A stretch of DNA of 64,000 nucleotides from Garcia nutans (taxonomy: Eukaryota > Streptophyta > Magnoliopsida > Malpighiales > Euphorbiaceae): positions 5,091,501 through 5,155,500 of the forward strand of contig CANTUV010000035.1 in the NCBI GenBank assembly GCA_947685225.1, given 5' to 3'. The position numbers were made by a program, and so were the translations under genes. Under the pieces are notes generated by a model. It made no database searches and was not told the origin of the DNA. It was given only the letters and a program-made list of their open reading frames with translations. Positions 22,814-35,514 of this stretch are shown here, one piece after another (position 1 is the first letter of the stretch; every line of letters starts with the position of its first letter).

Positions 22814-25617
22814 TGTCACGACCCAACCCGGGGGCCACGACCGGCATGCAGCCAAACCGAAGTCCGACCACATAAGCCTTAGAAACATTCATAACAGTCT
22901 AAAAGCAAAACAGTTCAATACTTATATAATCCGCAATCCTAGTTCAAATGCAAACCATCAATATAATCAAATCACAATAAAATCATTCGGGAATTCTAAT
23001 GCAGACAAGTTCTAGTTATTACACAAAAAGAAATTCGGATTCAATCCGCCCAAAAGTTCAATATCCGGAAATCTCTAAGCAGAAAGATCGCTAAATACAA
23101 TCACTGAAAACCTGATCGACAATCTGTAAAGGTGTGAGCGCTTTATAGACGCCCAGTAAGTCTATGAGAGGCAGAGAAACATCTAACAGTTATATAAGCA
23201 GTACATATAATACAATCACAAATTAAGCAATCAAGATGGTGTGTCGGGGTCACCAATCAGTAAACAGTACAGTATAATATCAGTCACATCCGCCCTTATA
23301 ACTTCTCAGTACAGTACAGTAATCAGTAATTAGGCATGTAGCCTCAGTAAACAGTATAGGCATTAAGCCTCAGTAACAGTATAGGCATTAAGCCTCAGTA
23401 ACCTCCTTCCCCATCATGACACACCATCACACAGCACAAGTAATATCACATTCAATATTATCACATAAATGCAATCACATGCAAGTTTCTCTGTCTCCTA
23501 AAGCATGCGAGGCTGGGTTCGAAAGAATAGTATAGTGAATATATAGAAAGGATAATATATATAAAAAGGGTTTATATATGTATATAAGTTGTTAGCAAGT
23601 AGCACAACACAAATAATCACAACACAAATAATCACATACACCCATAGAACTTACCTGGTCTAACAGTCAGCTAAGCAATCCGCCACCCTAAGTCTGAGGT
23701 GCTGCTGGACCACCGCCTAACCATTAACCATCAATTAACAACCACCCTTACAAATGTATGCAAGTGCAAATGGGAATGCATGACGTGAATGCACACAATT
23801 CAATAATTTCCACAACAAGGTTAAACCTTTTTGTCAACCAAACATAACTTAACCATCATAATACCACACCTTTAAACTTGCTTTCCAGAATATAAAACAT
23901 CATTAAAAAGTCCTTACAATTTAAATTCATCAAATACCTTACTTAAATAATCAAAATACACAAGATACAATTTTACCGATAAACCTGAATAACGAGTGTC
24001 AACTTATAAAATTCAAAACAATTAACCTGTAAATGAAAATTTTATAATTTTCAACCAGAAGCTAATTTGATATCTGAAAAGCATCCTACCAAAATTTCAT
24101 AATTTTTCGAGACTTAGAAGTCTCTCAACCAATTTTTATTCAAAACAGTATACAACTCACAAGGTATACTGACAGCAGTAGAAAGATCAAATTATTTCAA
24201 CAATATCACAAACAGAAACATAACCCAACATATTTTTCTTGTAAACTAGACTTCCAGAGCTTCAACATATATGAAAATCAAATCAAAAACATTTTTACAC
24301 ATTTTAATATGAATTTCAAAAGTTACAGTTGATGCAATAGCATCAACAGCACAGTTTGTCAGACAACAGTAGCAAACTTGAATTTTCCAGAAATATACGA
24401 TGCTCCAAAATCCCAACAATTATTTTTCTCATAAACTAGACTCAATTTCGAGCCACATATCCAAATTTCAGATTTTTATCACGTTCCAATATTTAATTAA
24501 AAATCGAGTAACATACTGTACTGATATCACACTTCAGCAGAGAATTAATTCATCCAAAAACTCAAAGAAAATTAATTCGCAAACCCTAATACCCAAATCA
24601 ATTCAATCAAACCCTAATTCAATATATTCATCAAGTTCCAGAACCCACACACTAACCCAATCAATATAATTCAACACCAAAATCCATCAAAACAAAAAAA
24701 AAACTCAAAACCTAACCTATTTTGTAAAAATCATTTTAATTAAATAATAATTCATATTTAGCCAATTTAATTAAGAAAAATATCAAACCAATATGATATT
24801 AATATGAACTAATCAAATGGAAGTCGAAATAATGCAAAAGGAATCAAGAAAAACCTCAAAAACTCCAAAAAAAATCGAAAAACGGGCTGCTGAAACAGAG
24901 GTCAAAACGGCACCTGCGAGCCGCGTCGCCCAGCCGCCGAACGACAAGCTCCACACGCCGAACGACAGGAGCGCCGCACGCCGAACGACACCCTGCCTCG
25001 CCAAACGACACCGGCTAAATGGCACTCCCACTGCTAAACGACAGCCACCCGATTTTTGAAGAAAACTTTGATTTTTTTTTCTTTTTCTCTCTCCGGCGGC
25101 ACAAATAATAAAACCCTCAATTGGATGCCCTAACACCCCTATTTATATGATTTTTAATTGGCAAAATACCAATATGCCCCTAAATTAATTTTTTTTAATT
25201 TAAAAATACCCTAAAACTCTTTAAAAAATCAAAAAAACACCCAACTAACTTATAAAATTTACAACTAACCCCAAATTTTATTTATTTAATTTATTTTAAT
25301 TAAAAATTAATAAATATCCGAAAAATTTCCGAAACACAACCCCTAACAAAATTATACTTAAAATAACCGTAACGACATTACGGTCACCAAAATGACATCA
25401 AAAACAGCAAAACGAAACATGAAAATTTTCCGACCTCCAAAATGACCAAAATACCCCCCGAAGCCAAAAATACAATATTATACTCAAAACGACCGTCTCG
25501 TCGTCCCGAGTATCAAAAAGACATTCAAAGGGCACAAAATGACTATTTTGCCCCTAAGGTGCAAAATTACCATTTTGCCCCTAGACTTAAAATCAAACAA
25601 AAACCAAGGATTTTACA
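22814..25617 (-). repeat. Gypsy 5' LTR (right copy)
   Basis: 2,804 bp copy offset exactly 8,326 bp from the left LTR. Apart from two single-base homopolymer differences I saw no mismatch. Confidence 0.96.
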
Positions 25618-25622
25618 GGTGG
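25618..25622. repeat. Target-site duplication GGTGG (right copy)
   Basis: Matches 14,483-14,487. The empty site would have read ...ATAGAGGTGGGGACGCAG.... Confidence 0.92.
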
Positions 25623-25658
25623 GGACGCAGCCAGTTTGACAACCCAATCATTGATGGC

Positions 25659-25738
25659 CACGTGGGTCGTTGGCAATCATTGTAGTGGAAGTATAGGTGA
25701 CTTTAGTTGGATTATCGGCCACCGTCAAATACGTGGGC
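25659..25738. promoter_or_regulatory. G-box CACGTG and ACGTGGGC motifs, displaced AGP upstream region
   Basis: A palindromic CACGTG (25,659-25,664) and an ACGTGGGC (25,731-25,738) lie just past the Gypsy insertion. Before insertion they would have been roughly 510-600 bases upstream of the AGP start. They are now about 11.6-11.7 kb away. Binding is inferred from motif only. Confidence 0.4.
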
Positions 25739-25759
25739 CCTAGTGCAAAGCTGTCTCGG

Positions 25760-28255
25760 TAAGCGTGCCCTGTAACCCAATTACTTTTATTTAGTCTCTT
25801 GCTAAGTAAGGCAAAAGCCAAATTATTTTCCGTCTTAAAATTCACATTTTCTAATAATTTAATTATGACTTTTTTTTATTAAGTTTTATTATTTAAAAAA
25901 TTATTAATTTTTAATTTTTCTCATAAAATAAAATATTTTAAAATAAATAAAAATTACTATATCAATTTCTAAAATTTTAATGTAATTTATTATTAAATTA
26001 TATAAATATATATCAAAATATTATTTTTAAAATTCAGCACTTTTTAATTATTATTAATTAAATATAAGTAATTTAAAATAAAATAAAATAAATTTATTGT
26101 TAATGTATACAGTACTTAAAATAATTTTTATACAAAAATTCAATTCAATTCCATTTAAAAAATTAACTTGAATTAAATTATTTTAAATAAAAGTTAAATG
26201 TTTTATCACTGATGACCTATAGTATTATGTTATGACTCCTGATAAGAGAAAGTTGTACTAATTTCCATTTTTATGAAAGTTGTATTAAAATATTTAATTA
26301 GTAGAAAGTACTATAATTTTCATTTATTATTTTCGAATAATGAAAATTCAAATAAATAATCTTTTAAAGTTTTATTAATAGAAAATTCGCAATTTTTTAT
26401 ACAAAATTTATTTTTAAATATCAAAGGCTTTTTAAGCTGACTACGATTAGTAAATTTTATCATATTAGTTTTTGTTCTAATTTAACTACTTTCTAAAAAT
26501 TTTTAGGAAAAAAAGTTATCATATTAATTTTAATTTAATTTTATTTTATTTAAATCATTCTAATATATTAAATATTTTGAAAAGAAAGAATATGGTGAGG
26601 GATTAAATCTTTAATTTGCTGTATCATGAAAGATAGTGAATAATAATTTTTTTAATTGTTAATTAAAATTTATGATGTCCATTACGAAAACGATTTCGTT
26701 TTTTATTCAATTACATATCAATGGTAACTATATAAAGTGTCATCCAAAATCTGACTCCTGATATTACATAATAAACTAAACTGATTTTTCTCACATTTTT
26801 TATTTTCCTTTTTCTTGTTTTGGTGATAAAGGGGGAATAGAAGATTAAGAAATAAAAATAAAAAAGAAAGATAAGAAAAAGAAAAAGAAAGCTCAATAGT
26901 CTGAGGATAAGATTCTACTTTGGCATTCTTTCTTCTTCTTCTTCTTCTTCTTTTTTCCTTTTTTTTTAACTGCTTGTTTAGAGGTATTATATTTTTATAT
27001 TATGAAAATTCGTAATACATTAAATTTTAAGAATTTTTTAAATTTAGTTTTTTTATGAAATCATTTTGATCAAATATTTTTGAATAAAATTTATTATTTA
27101 TTTATTTATTATCAGCTTAGGCATTTAAAAGAAAAGTTGTGATGTTGTAAGATAGAGTGATGCACTTGCTAAAAACAGAATGAAGTCATTTTATACATAA
27201 TTGAGTACGGATTACGAAGGTATTTATATTGATATAAATATTTAAACTGAAATATTAAGAATAAATAAATATTTATTGACTTTTTAATTTTTTAAACTTA
27301 ATAGTATTAATTTTTTATAATATGAGATGATTTTAGATATTAAGTCATGTTCGAATCGGAAATTATATTAAATCTAAATAAAGATCAATTTTTTTATATC
27401 TTTTTAAGTTAGTTTTATTAATATAGATAATATAATATATGAAATAATCCTTAAAAATTAATATGTTAAAAATAATTTAATTAATATTAATTATATATAA
27501 TTCATGAAATATAATTAAAATTATTATATATTTAATATAAAAATAGTATTTATTTATAATTAAAAATATTTCTATTGTGGCTTAATTGTTAAAAGTAAAA
27601 ATAGTATAGATAAAGTTATTAAAAAAACATAGATAAATATATATAGCTTATACAAGTTAAAATTTAAATTTAAATTTTTAATTTGTATTAAAAGTTATAT
27701 TATTATATTTTTTTATTAGTGTTTGACTATATGCAAACTTATTTTTTTTTATGAAAACTAATAAATTTTATTACTAATTTGAAAATTATATAAAAATCTA
27801 AATTTTTTTTATGAATTAAATGTTTATCTTTTATAATATATTTTTAGTATATAGAACTTTTAGTTAATAAAAATTTTATTTTAAAAATATTTTAATTAAT
27901 AAAATTTTGTATCAAAAATACCGAATTTCTAAACTAAATTATCCATAATATTATGGAACAATATAATACTGAAATTTTTAAATATAAAACGGTTATAGAT
28001 ATTATATATTTTTTTAATTTTTAACTTTTGAAATGATTATTAATATTTTTAAATATTTAAATTAGATCAAATCATGCTCACCCCTAATGTTTGCTATGCT
28101 TGATAAAATAAAATCGGAGCAGCAAAAGTTGAAGAATGGAAAATCATAATTGCCTTGCCTGCAACAAATGGGGCATAGCGCAACAAAATGAATGCAAAAC
28201 AAAGCCTCTGGTAGACGGGGTATTATGTGAAGGAAAGAAATATCCAGCCGCGACA
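25760..28255. other. AT-rich intergenic DNA
   Basis: No gene seen. Contains a TTC microsatellite at 26,930-26,952. The plus-strand open frame starting at 28,136 is Cys-bearing but has no recognisable family. Confidence 0.55.
26930..26952. repeat. TTC microsatellite
   Basis: About seven tandem TTC units followed by a T-run. Confidence 0.85.
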
Positions 28256-28256
28256 G

Positions 28257-28655
28257 GGGGTGTTTGGCCTAATTGTAAAAAAATTTGGTCCATGCCTACC
28301 AAAAAAATAAAAAATAAAAAATGGTCTATAAAAATTTTAAATTTCAAATAATTATATATTTATTTTAAATTTTTATAAATGACTAATAAACAGTTGACAC
28401 ATTTAATTAAAAATAACTTATAAGTTGATTTATTATTAAATGAATAAAAATAATATAAAGTTATATTATCAATAAAATATATTGAAATAAATAAAAATAA
28501 TATAATAATTATTAGATCAAACAAACAAATAAATACTTAGCTTATAAGTACTAAAATCAAAGGTCATTTTAAAATTTTAACTATCTAATAATTAACAACT
28601 AGTGTCCAGAGAAAAAAAATAAATAAATGAATTTGACAAAACTGTGGGAGCCAAA
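28257..28655. mobile_element. Possible MITE
   Basis: Starts GGGGTGTTTGGCC and ends GGAGCCAAACGAAC, a weak inverted pair around GTTTGGC/GCCAAAC. The inside carries AACTTATAAGTTG and AGCTTATAAGT, typical of a widespread plant MITE type. The target duplication is not clear, so the ends are approximate. Confidence 0.4.
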
Positions 28656-29639
28656 CGAACAACATCTCCATAAAAAAAAAGGGGGATTTTCTCCCAAAAA
28701 ATATATTTTTTTTAAAAAAATATTTATTCTCTTTTTTTCTTTTAAAAAATTATTTTTAACTTTATATATATATATATTTATAAATGTGTCAATCACCCAC
28801 TCAGTGCGTAACATTTGTGGGCTTGGGTCCATCTCAAGGCATTTTAAACCCAATATGCAAAACCTTTGTAACATTATATTGTGAGACTGACATACAAGTT
28901 CATCAAAATAAAAATAAAAATAAAAATAGAAATAAAATTGCCTTTTCTCATATCAACTTTTCTTGCTTTTGAAGATATAATAAAAATGTGGAAAAAATAC
29001 ATCAATAGAATGATTTTTTTTATTTTTATTATTTTAATATATGAATATAATACCCTAGATGAAATAAAAATTTAATTACTTAAATATTGTATAAATTAAT
29101 GAATAAAGTGAGAAAAAATCTTGATAGAAATAAAATTTTAATATGCTAAAGTAATATAAATAAAAACTCTAAAATACTTGAATTAAAAACTCTACAACTC
29201 ATAATAATTATGAATCAAACTATCTAACTGTAAGATATAAAATAACAAATTATATTTATATATAATCTATTAGAGAAATAAAATAACTTACTAGAGTGAT
29301 TAAAGAATCATTGATATATATAAAGAAGTGAAATTGATAAGTTACTAAAATATTGAAAATGAAAATTTTAAAATACCTTGGCTAAGATAACTCATATGTA
29401 TAAAAATCTTAGGTATTATAATAAAAAAATGCATTATAAATTAATTAATAATATCTTAACATGATAATATACATTAAAACCATATAAAATAAATTAAAAT
29501 TTTGAATTGAAAATAATTAAAAAAAATTAATTATAAGTGTAAGTAGTAAATTATAGCGTAAAATGATAAAAAAGTTATTCAAGTTAATAAAGAATTATAT
29601 AAAATTTAAAGGGTAAAATGAATATTTTACTTATTTAAT
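28656..29639. other. AT-rich intergenic DNA, no gene seen
   Basis: A/T runs including a T-rich near-palindrome at about 28,680-28,760. No gene or element boundary was found. Confidence 0.55.
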
Positions 29640-31531
29640 TCTCGGCCATTATTCTGCCAAATTAAGTGGGTGACTCATTTATTTTAAATAGTAGTAGAGG
29701 ATGAAAAATAATAATTAAAAAAGATGATAAAATTTGTTTGTTCTTATCTTCTCTTATTTCTCTTTTATTATCTCTATCAAAGCACCATATCTATCACGGC
29801 TCTTTCTCTTTTTAGCAGCAAAAAATCATTCCTAGGCTAGTTTCTTATGTTTAGAAGTGATCTAAAGTGAAAAATTAAATCAACAAAGTGATATAAAGAC
29901 AAATAAGGCAAAGGAACTTCTAAAGGTAAGAATCTGAAAATTCTGAACCTTAAACTTTTATTTTATTTTTCTAACTTTAAATCTATTATTTATTAAATAT
30001 GGGCTAAAAATTATTATTTGTACATGTTAATTAAGTATTTAGTATGTTATAAATTGATTTAGATTGAAAGAAATTGAAAGGAAAGAAGCTAGAAATCCTA
30101 ACACTCAAATCTGTCTTAATTATACAGTTTGAACTTTTAATAATTTAGCTACTGTGTTTTATTTATTTCAATATGAAAACAAATTTTAAAATTCATACAA
30201 ATTTACAAAAAAATATATTTGGATGTTGAAAAAGCAGTGGTAAAAGAAAAAGTCAAAATGACGAAGAAAAATGAATGAGTAAGTAAGTTAATATAAGCTG
30301 CTCATTTTAATATAAGTTGCTCATTTTGTTGAAAATGCTGTGGTATTTGAATTATTTACCTATATAAATGAATTATACAATTTGTGAAAATTTATAGAGA
30401 ATTCATATATGATGTTGGAAATATGTTGAAAAAATTTCAAGGCAAATGAATTTGAAGAAATTAATATACAATTAAATAAATATAAACCACTCAAATATTG
30501 AAATTTAAGTGTTTTGTTGACTTAAGACTAAATTGAACATAATAAAATATATTTAATTTGGTTATAAATATAAGCATATAATAGATGAATATAAAGTTTA
30601 ATATGTGTATTTAATATTCCCGAAATTATAAATATTAATTTAATAAATAAATAAACCAAATGACTTGAATAAGCCAATATTTATTTTTATAGGCATATGA
30701 CACATATTTGAACTTACTCTATTATATAATTCTATTATAATATAATTTTGTGATATTTAATAATATAATATAATTTAATAATTTGTGATATTTTTATAGA
30801 CATATGATATATAGAAATTTATGATTTGTAGGGTGAAGCTATCCTTATATGAATATGATGTGTGATAGCACTGAAATAACAGTATGTTTATTTAGTGTTA
30901 TTGTTATGTGTTATCTGTCATATTATGTGATTTATTTTTTGTGATATTGATCCAATTATTGTAGACCTTTCTTGTAGATTAAATTTTATTGTTACATTTT
31001 TATTATGCATTCACCTTATTTAATTATTGTTCTTGAACCTTGAAATATTTTTATTACACACTCTACCCTTGTGATACTATAATCTTACTGAATTAATGAC
31101 TCACCTCATCATCTGTGGTTTCAGATAGAGATGACTAAAGACCATCAGCTTATTGTTTTCTCTTCCATAAAAAAATTTAAGAATAATGTAATTAGCAAAT
31201 ACTATCATATGTAATTAAATAATTATATTTGTGCTATACTTTAGTTGCTCCGTAGTACTATTGTGAATAGTTTGATAAATTATGAAAGTAAACTATAATG
31301 TAATAAAAAAAAATATTTGTGTATGCATAGAATATAAAAATAAATATGTAATAATAATATATCATAAAATTATGAGTAAATAATAAAAGTTATAAAATAA
31401 AGTTTTAATTCACTAGTGTAATTAACCAATTTGTATGAATTAATAAATTAGTTAGATTCTACATGGTGTCTGGTGACTTTAAGATTACCGAAACCCTAGG
31501 ATCATCATACTTCTAAAAATGGGATGTGATA
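29640..31531 (+). repeat. Degenerate Ty3/Gypsy-type LTR, plus orientation
   Basis: The 3' end (31,460-31,531) reads CTACATGGTGTCTGGTGAC, a gap, GATTACCGAAACCC and GGGATGTGATA. It resembles the TGTTACATGG...TCTGGTGAC...GGGATGTTACA end of a common plant Gypsy LTR family. A TTTCAGATAGAGATG block at 31,121 also fits. The sequence is heavily eroded and no internal region or second LTR is present. Boundaries are approximate. Confidence 0.45.
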
Positions 31532-31532
31532 A

Positions 31533-31705
31533 TGAATTTTTTTTTTTACTTTGATATATGAATTCTTGTTAATAGAAATAACTTGGTAGCTCCGATTGAT
31601 TTGCTATACGCCGGTCGATCATAACAACCATGTTATTTCTATTTATAAAAGTTCAGACATTAATAGAAAAAAAAAATTCATATACCAAAATAGTAAAAAT
31701 GAAAA
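31533..31705. repeat. Fold-back element with inverted arms
   Basis: AATAGAAATAAC (31,571-31,582) has a perfect inverted copy at 31,632-31,643. The outer arms (TTACTTTGATATATGAATT against AATTCATATACCAAAATAGTAA) also pair imperfectly. This could fold into a long hairpin and suggests a fold-back MITE. Confidence 0.5.
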
Positions 31706-34637
31706 GTTTAGACATTATTAATATAATTTTTTAAAAAAAATGTTTTGGGGATTTAAAAAAAAAAAACTTATGGCTTTCGAGGGTTTTTTTTTTCCCTCTC
31801 TAAATCATAAATACTGAATCACACAACAACAAATTCATAAAATTAATGTGCTTGCCCTTTGCCAACTCTATCGAAGTCTTGGTAGATTAAAAAAATAAAA
31901 TTTGTTCATATTTTCAGACACTTTTCAAAAAATAATTTAATTCTTGAACATTGTTACTATTAGAAAATTTCAATTTTGCAATAGATAAATCCGTTAACAA
32001 ACTATGAATGAGTATATATATGTATGTATATATACGCAAAATTACTTTACACAAGAGACATAATATTAATAAATAGGAATTGAGACATAAATTTAAGAGA
32101 TAGAATTAATAATAAATATATTAATTTGTGTAAAAAATAAATATTTTTATTGTGACTTAATAATTATGATTACTTACAAAAATAAATTTATTGAAAATAT
32201 GAGTAATTGTTTTTTGCAAGTATGAAATTTCACTCCAAAAGTATAAAATGACCACACTAAAAATTATTTGTCTCAAGTACCATACAATTTAATTAAATAA
32301 ATTAGAAATTTAATATTTATGTAATGTTCAATTTTTTTATTAATTGGAAAAAGAATATAATAAAGCATTATAGAAAAAAAAATTCAAATATTGTAATTAT
32401 CGTATGAAAAAGAAATAAAAAATTTTCAATGTTATTTTATGATGTATACTTATAAGATTGTTATAGATATGTAATCTAAAAAATTTTACTTATAATATGT
32501 GGCAACTAAAAATTTGTTGCAAAAATTTCCTTTTAATTTTTTAAATGATTTTGCAACGGCTATAATTTTTAATTTTTTTATGGTGTTTCCGAGAAAAATT
32601 ATAAGATGCTTGAAATTTTATTAGAATTTACTGCATATAAATTTTTGGAATTTTGATTTTATAGTTAATAAAATCCAAATTAATACTTTTTTTTGAACCA
32701 TAATTTGATACTGATACCATATGAAATGATGCTTGACTGTATATAGATTTGGTTAACTAATAATCAGTAAACAAATCCACTAGCTGAAATTTATGGAAAT
32801 GGGAAATCCAGTCTCTTGGGCATAAAACTCACTTAGAGTTTCCAAGAATTTTATTCTTGTAAATATTTATAATCTCTTAATCACCAACTTAGTGCATAGC
32901 TTTTGTTTAATAAGTAATAACCTATAATAGATGCTTTTAGTTCTCTTTTATCAAAATAAAAAAATAATTACAAATCTATTATACTTCATCAACTTAATCC
33001 TTAGATTTTAGTTGAAATTAATTGTACTCTTAAAATTTAAATAATAATTATTAATCAAATTAATGGTTTAGTTAATTAAATTTTATAAAATTATAAAATA
33101 AAATTAATTTTAATTAAAATTAAAAATTAAATTAATAAAATATTATAATAGATTTAAGAGTTATTTTGATCATTCTAGATTAATTATGATTAAGTTATAA
33201 GGCAGTGCCTTTCTTTGTACTAAAAAGTAAAAAAAAAAAAAAGAAAAATCTTGTTTTAGTTTTGATTTGAAGTATTTGTACTTGACACTAACTTTTGAAA
33301 ATAAATTGAAATTATACTGCAATTACAAAATCATGAGAAATTTATTTAAGGATATATTTTGAAAACCCTAAACATTAGGGTTTCAATAATTATCCCAACA
33401 CTAAACACGTTTATTTATTATTATTTTTTCTAAAAACATGGATCTTAGTGGTTTTTTCATCTTTGACATGCACACTATGCATACACATGTCAAGATATGA
33501 ACTATATGAGAACTATGTATGGATTATGATGATAATCATGCGATAAAAGTAATTAAAAAGAATAACTTAGTATTAAGTTTCATATTATTAAACTAATAAG
33601 TCCCATAACTTAATATCTATGGGACTAATCATTCTTTTGATGTAGTTTAATTAATAAATATATATGATTTTGCATATGGTGGCCGCATTTTCTTGAGAAA
33701 AACGCACTTTTGCACTCGAAATACCATTTTATTTTATTTTTTTCGAATCTCCACTTAGACCTTTTTTATTTGTGTGCGAGTAAGGTGGTAGGAAATTTTA
33801 ATATGAATTTCTTATTCATCAGTAGAAAATAAATTATTATTTTTTTAGTTGAAAACAAACTGAAAAAAGTACTCATAATCCTCATAGTGCAGTGAACTTG
33901 TTAATATATAAATAAGAAGAGTGTATTGAAAACTAAGGGAATTTGATTGGGATTCATATGGAGGGGAGGGGACCAACCATATTTGCATGCCTCCTTAAGT
34001 TTCTTTGCTCTAAAAAGAGACCAAAGAAAAGGAGACTGTCATCATTCATCACTGACTTCTTGTATTATATATATATATATATATATATATTCTTTGAAGC
34101 TCTGACGTTTGCTTCTTCTTCTTTTTTTTTTTTTTATGAGCTACCCAGTATCGTACAATTCAAAAATTACAGATTAATTTTGATTTATTTTGGACAGACT
34201 CATTAAAGATGAAACTTTTAATTAAAATAAAAAACATCATTATTATCTCATCTCATTATTTAAGAGTTGTGTTTTATTCATGAGGGATGTATTTATCAAA
34301 AACACTAAATATATTGAAATAGATGTTGTTAGGAAAAATAGGCATAAATAAAAATTAATTTAAAAAATAATTCAAAATAATTTTATAGTTTAATGTCTTT
34401 TCGAAAATGTAGCCTACACTTATATAGAGTAAAAAAAAATATAACTAACCTTATTTAACTTATAATTAAAATTTAATAAAGTTGAATTGAATTGAATGTT
34501 CATCTATTAAAGGTCTTACATGGGAACATTCATATTTGAAATGATTAAGATTTTTTTTTTCATTTTCAACTTCTGAATTGGAAGTAGATCTCAATTCCAC
34601 TTTTTATATATAATATTAATTAATCTCCTAATATATC
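31706..34637. other. AT-rich intergenic DNA
   Basis: No supported gene. Contains a short hairpin AAACCCTAA/TTAGGGTTT at about 33,363-33,383 (telomere-like motif) and an AT microsatellite at 34,066-34,091. Confidence 0.55.
34066..34091. repeat. TA microsatellite
   Basis: About thirteen TA dinucleotides. Confidence 0.9.
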
Positions 34638-34640
34638 TTA

Positions 34641-35211
34641 GGCCATCTCCAACGGTTTACACCATTTTTTACATTATTTTAATGTAAAACACTAAAATAG
34701 TATAATATCATCTCCAATCATTTACACCATTTTTAACATCAAAAAAATATTCTTTTCATATTTTTCTCTCTCATTAATATTATATTAATTTTTATCTTTA
34801 ACTTTATTTATTCATTTCACTACAAAAATTTCTTATCATTTTATATATTAACCTCATATCTTTATATATTTCACGTTTTCATCCAACATTAAATATTAAG
34901 TAATTTAATTAATAAATAAAATAAATACATATATTGGACATAAATAATAATACATTAAATATAAAAATATATTAATTAAACATTAATAATAAAAATGCAT
35001 TAACCAAACATTAATTAAAAATATAAATTAATTAGCAAATTAAAAATAAAATACACACATAGTAAAAAAAATAATTAAAAAAAATAGCGTTGCTACAGTG
35101 GTGCTTCATATATGGCGCACCACTGTAGCAAATCTTCAAATTGGCGCAAGTAATGACGCAACATTGGAATGGATTTGCTGCGCTAAGAATAGTGCAGCGT
35201 TGGAGTGGCTC
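34641..35211. mobile_element. PIF/Harbinger-like MITE upstream of the ARM/TPR gene
   Basis: 571 bp flanked by TTA (34,638-34,640 and 35,212-35,214), the usual PIF/Harbinger target. The ends pair: GGCCATCTCCAACG at the left and the inverse of GAGCCACTCCAACG at the right. The interior is AT-rich and has no transposase, so the element is non-autonomous. Its right end carries a perfect 15 bp hairpin (35,090-35,131). It ends about 300 bases before the start codon of the next gene, so it may sit in that gene's promoter. Confidence 0.75.
35090..35131. repeat. Perfect inverted repeat inside the MITE
   Basis: TTGCTACAGTGGTGC and its exact inverse GCACCACTGTAGCAA are separated by 12 bases. A transcript through it would form a 15 bp stem. 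Confidence 0.9.
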
Positions 35212-35514
35212 TTAGTCGGTTACTGCTATGACTTAATTCATTTATTTTATATTTAATTATTTTAATGATAAAAAGATATATTATAATAATATTTTATGCA
35301 TTGTATTAAATTCAGTTTTTACTTCACTTATATAATATTAAATTCATTTTCTAATTCAGTAAAAAAAAAATAGACCATTTACGAATTAAAAAACAAAGGA
35401 AAATCTTGTAACTCAACTCTTCAATCCCTTATTTCCATAACATCCTTATAATTTCTTATTTAGGGTGAGTGCACCACTAGAATTAAAACTAAACCTCCAT
35501 TTTTTCACTCTGAA

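Larger units (their letters stand above)
14488..25617 (-). mobile_element. Complete Ty3/Gypsy chromovirus-type LTR retrotransposon, recent insertion
   Basis: An 11,130 bp element on the minus strand with paired 2,804 bp LTRs (TG...CA ends), a 5 bp GGTGG duplication, a perfect initiator-tRNA-Met primer site, gag-pol and a purine tract. Gene order protease-RT-RNase H-integrase makes it Ty3/Gypsy. A chromodomain-like C terminus (pattern [16 protein letters not shown]) points to a chromovirus, possibly the Tekay/Del group. By eye the LTRs differ only by one base in an A-run (near 16,370 and 24,700) and one in a T-run (near 16,865 and 25,190), so insertion is very recent. It lies 475 bases upstream of the AGP start codon. 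The coding frame has two stop codons and a damaged protease motif, so it cannot move on its own. Confidence 0.97.

Noticed and set aside
28136..28351. 71-codon Cys-containing open frame
   Set aside because: No signal peptide, no recognisable cysteine pattern, and it runs into the MITE end. Probably chance.
33943..34206. 87-codon open frame upstream of the ARM/TPR gene
   Set aside because: No ATG at the stated start (begins at an alternative codon) and it reads through a TA microsatellite. Low complexity.
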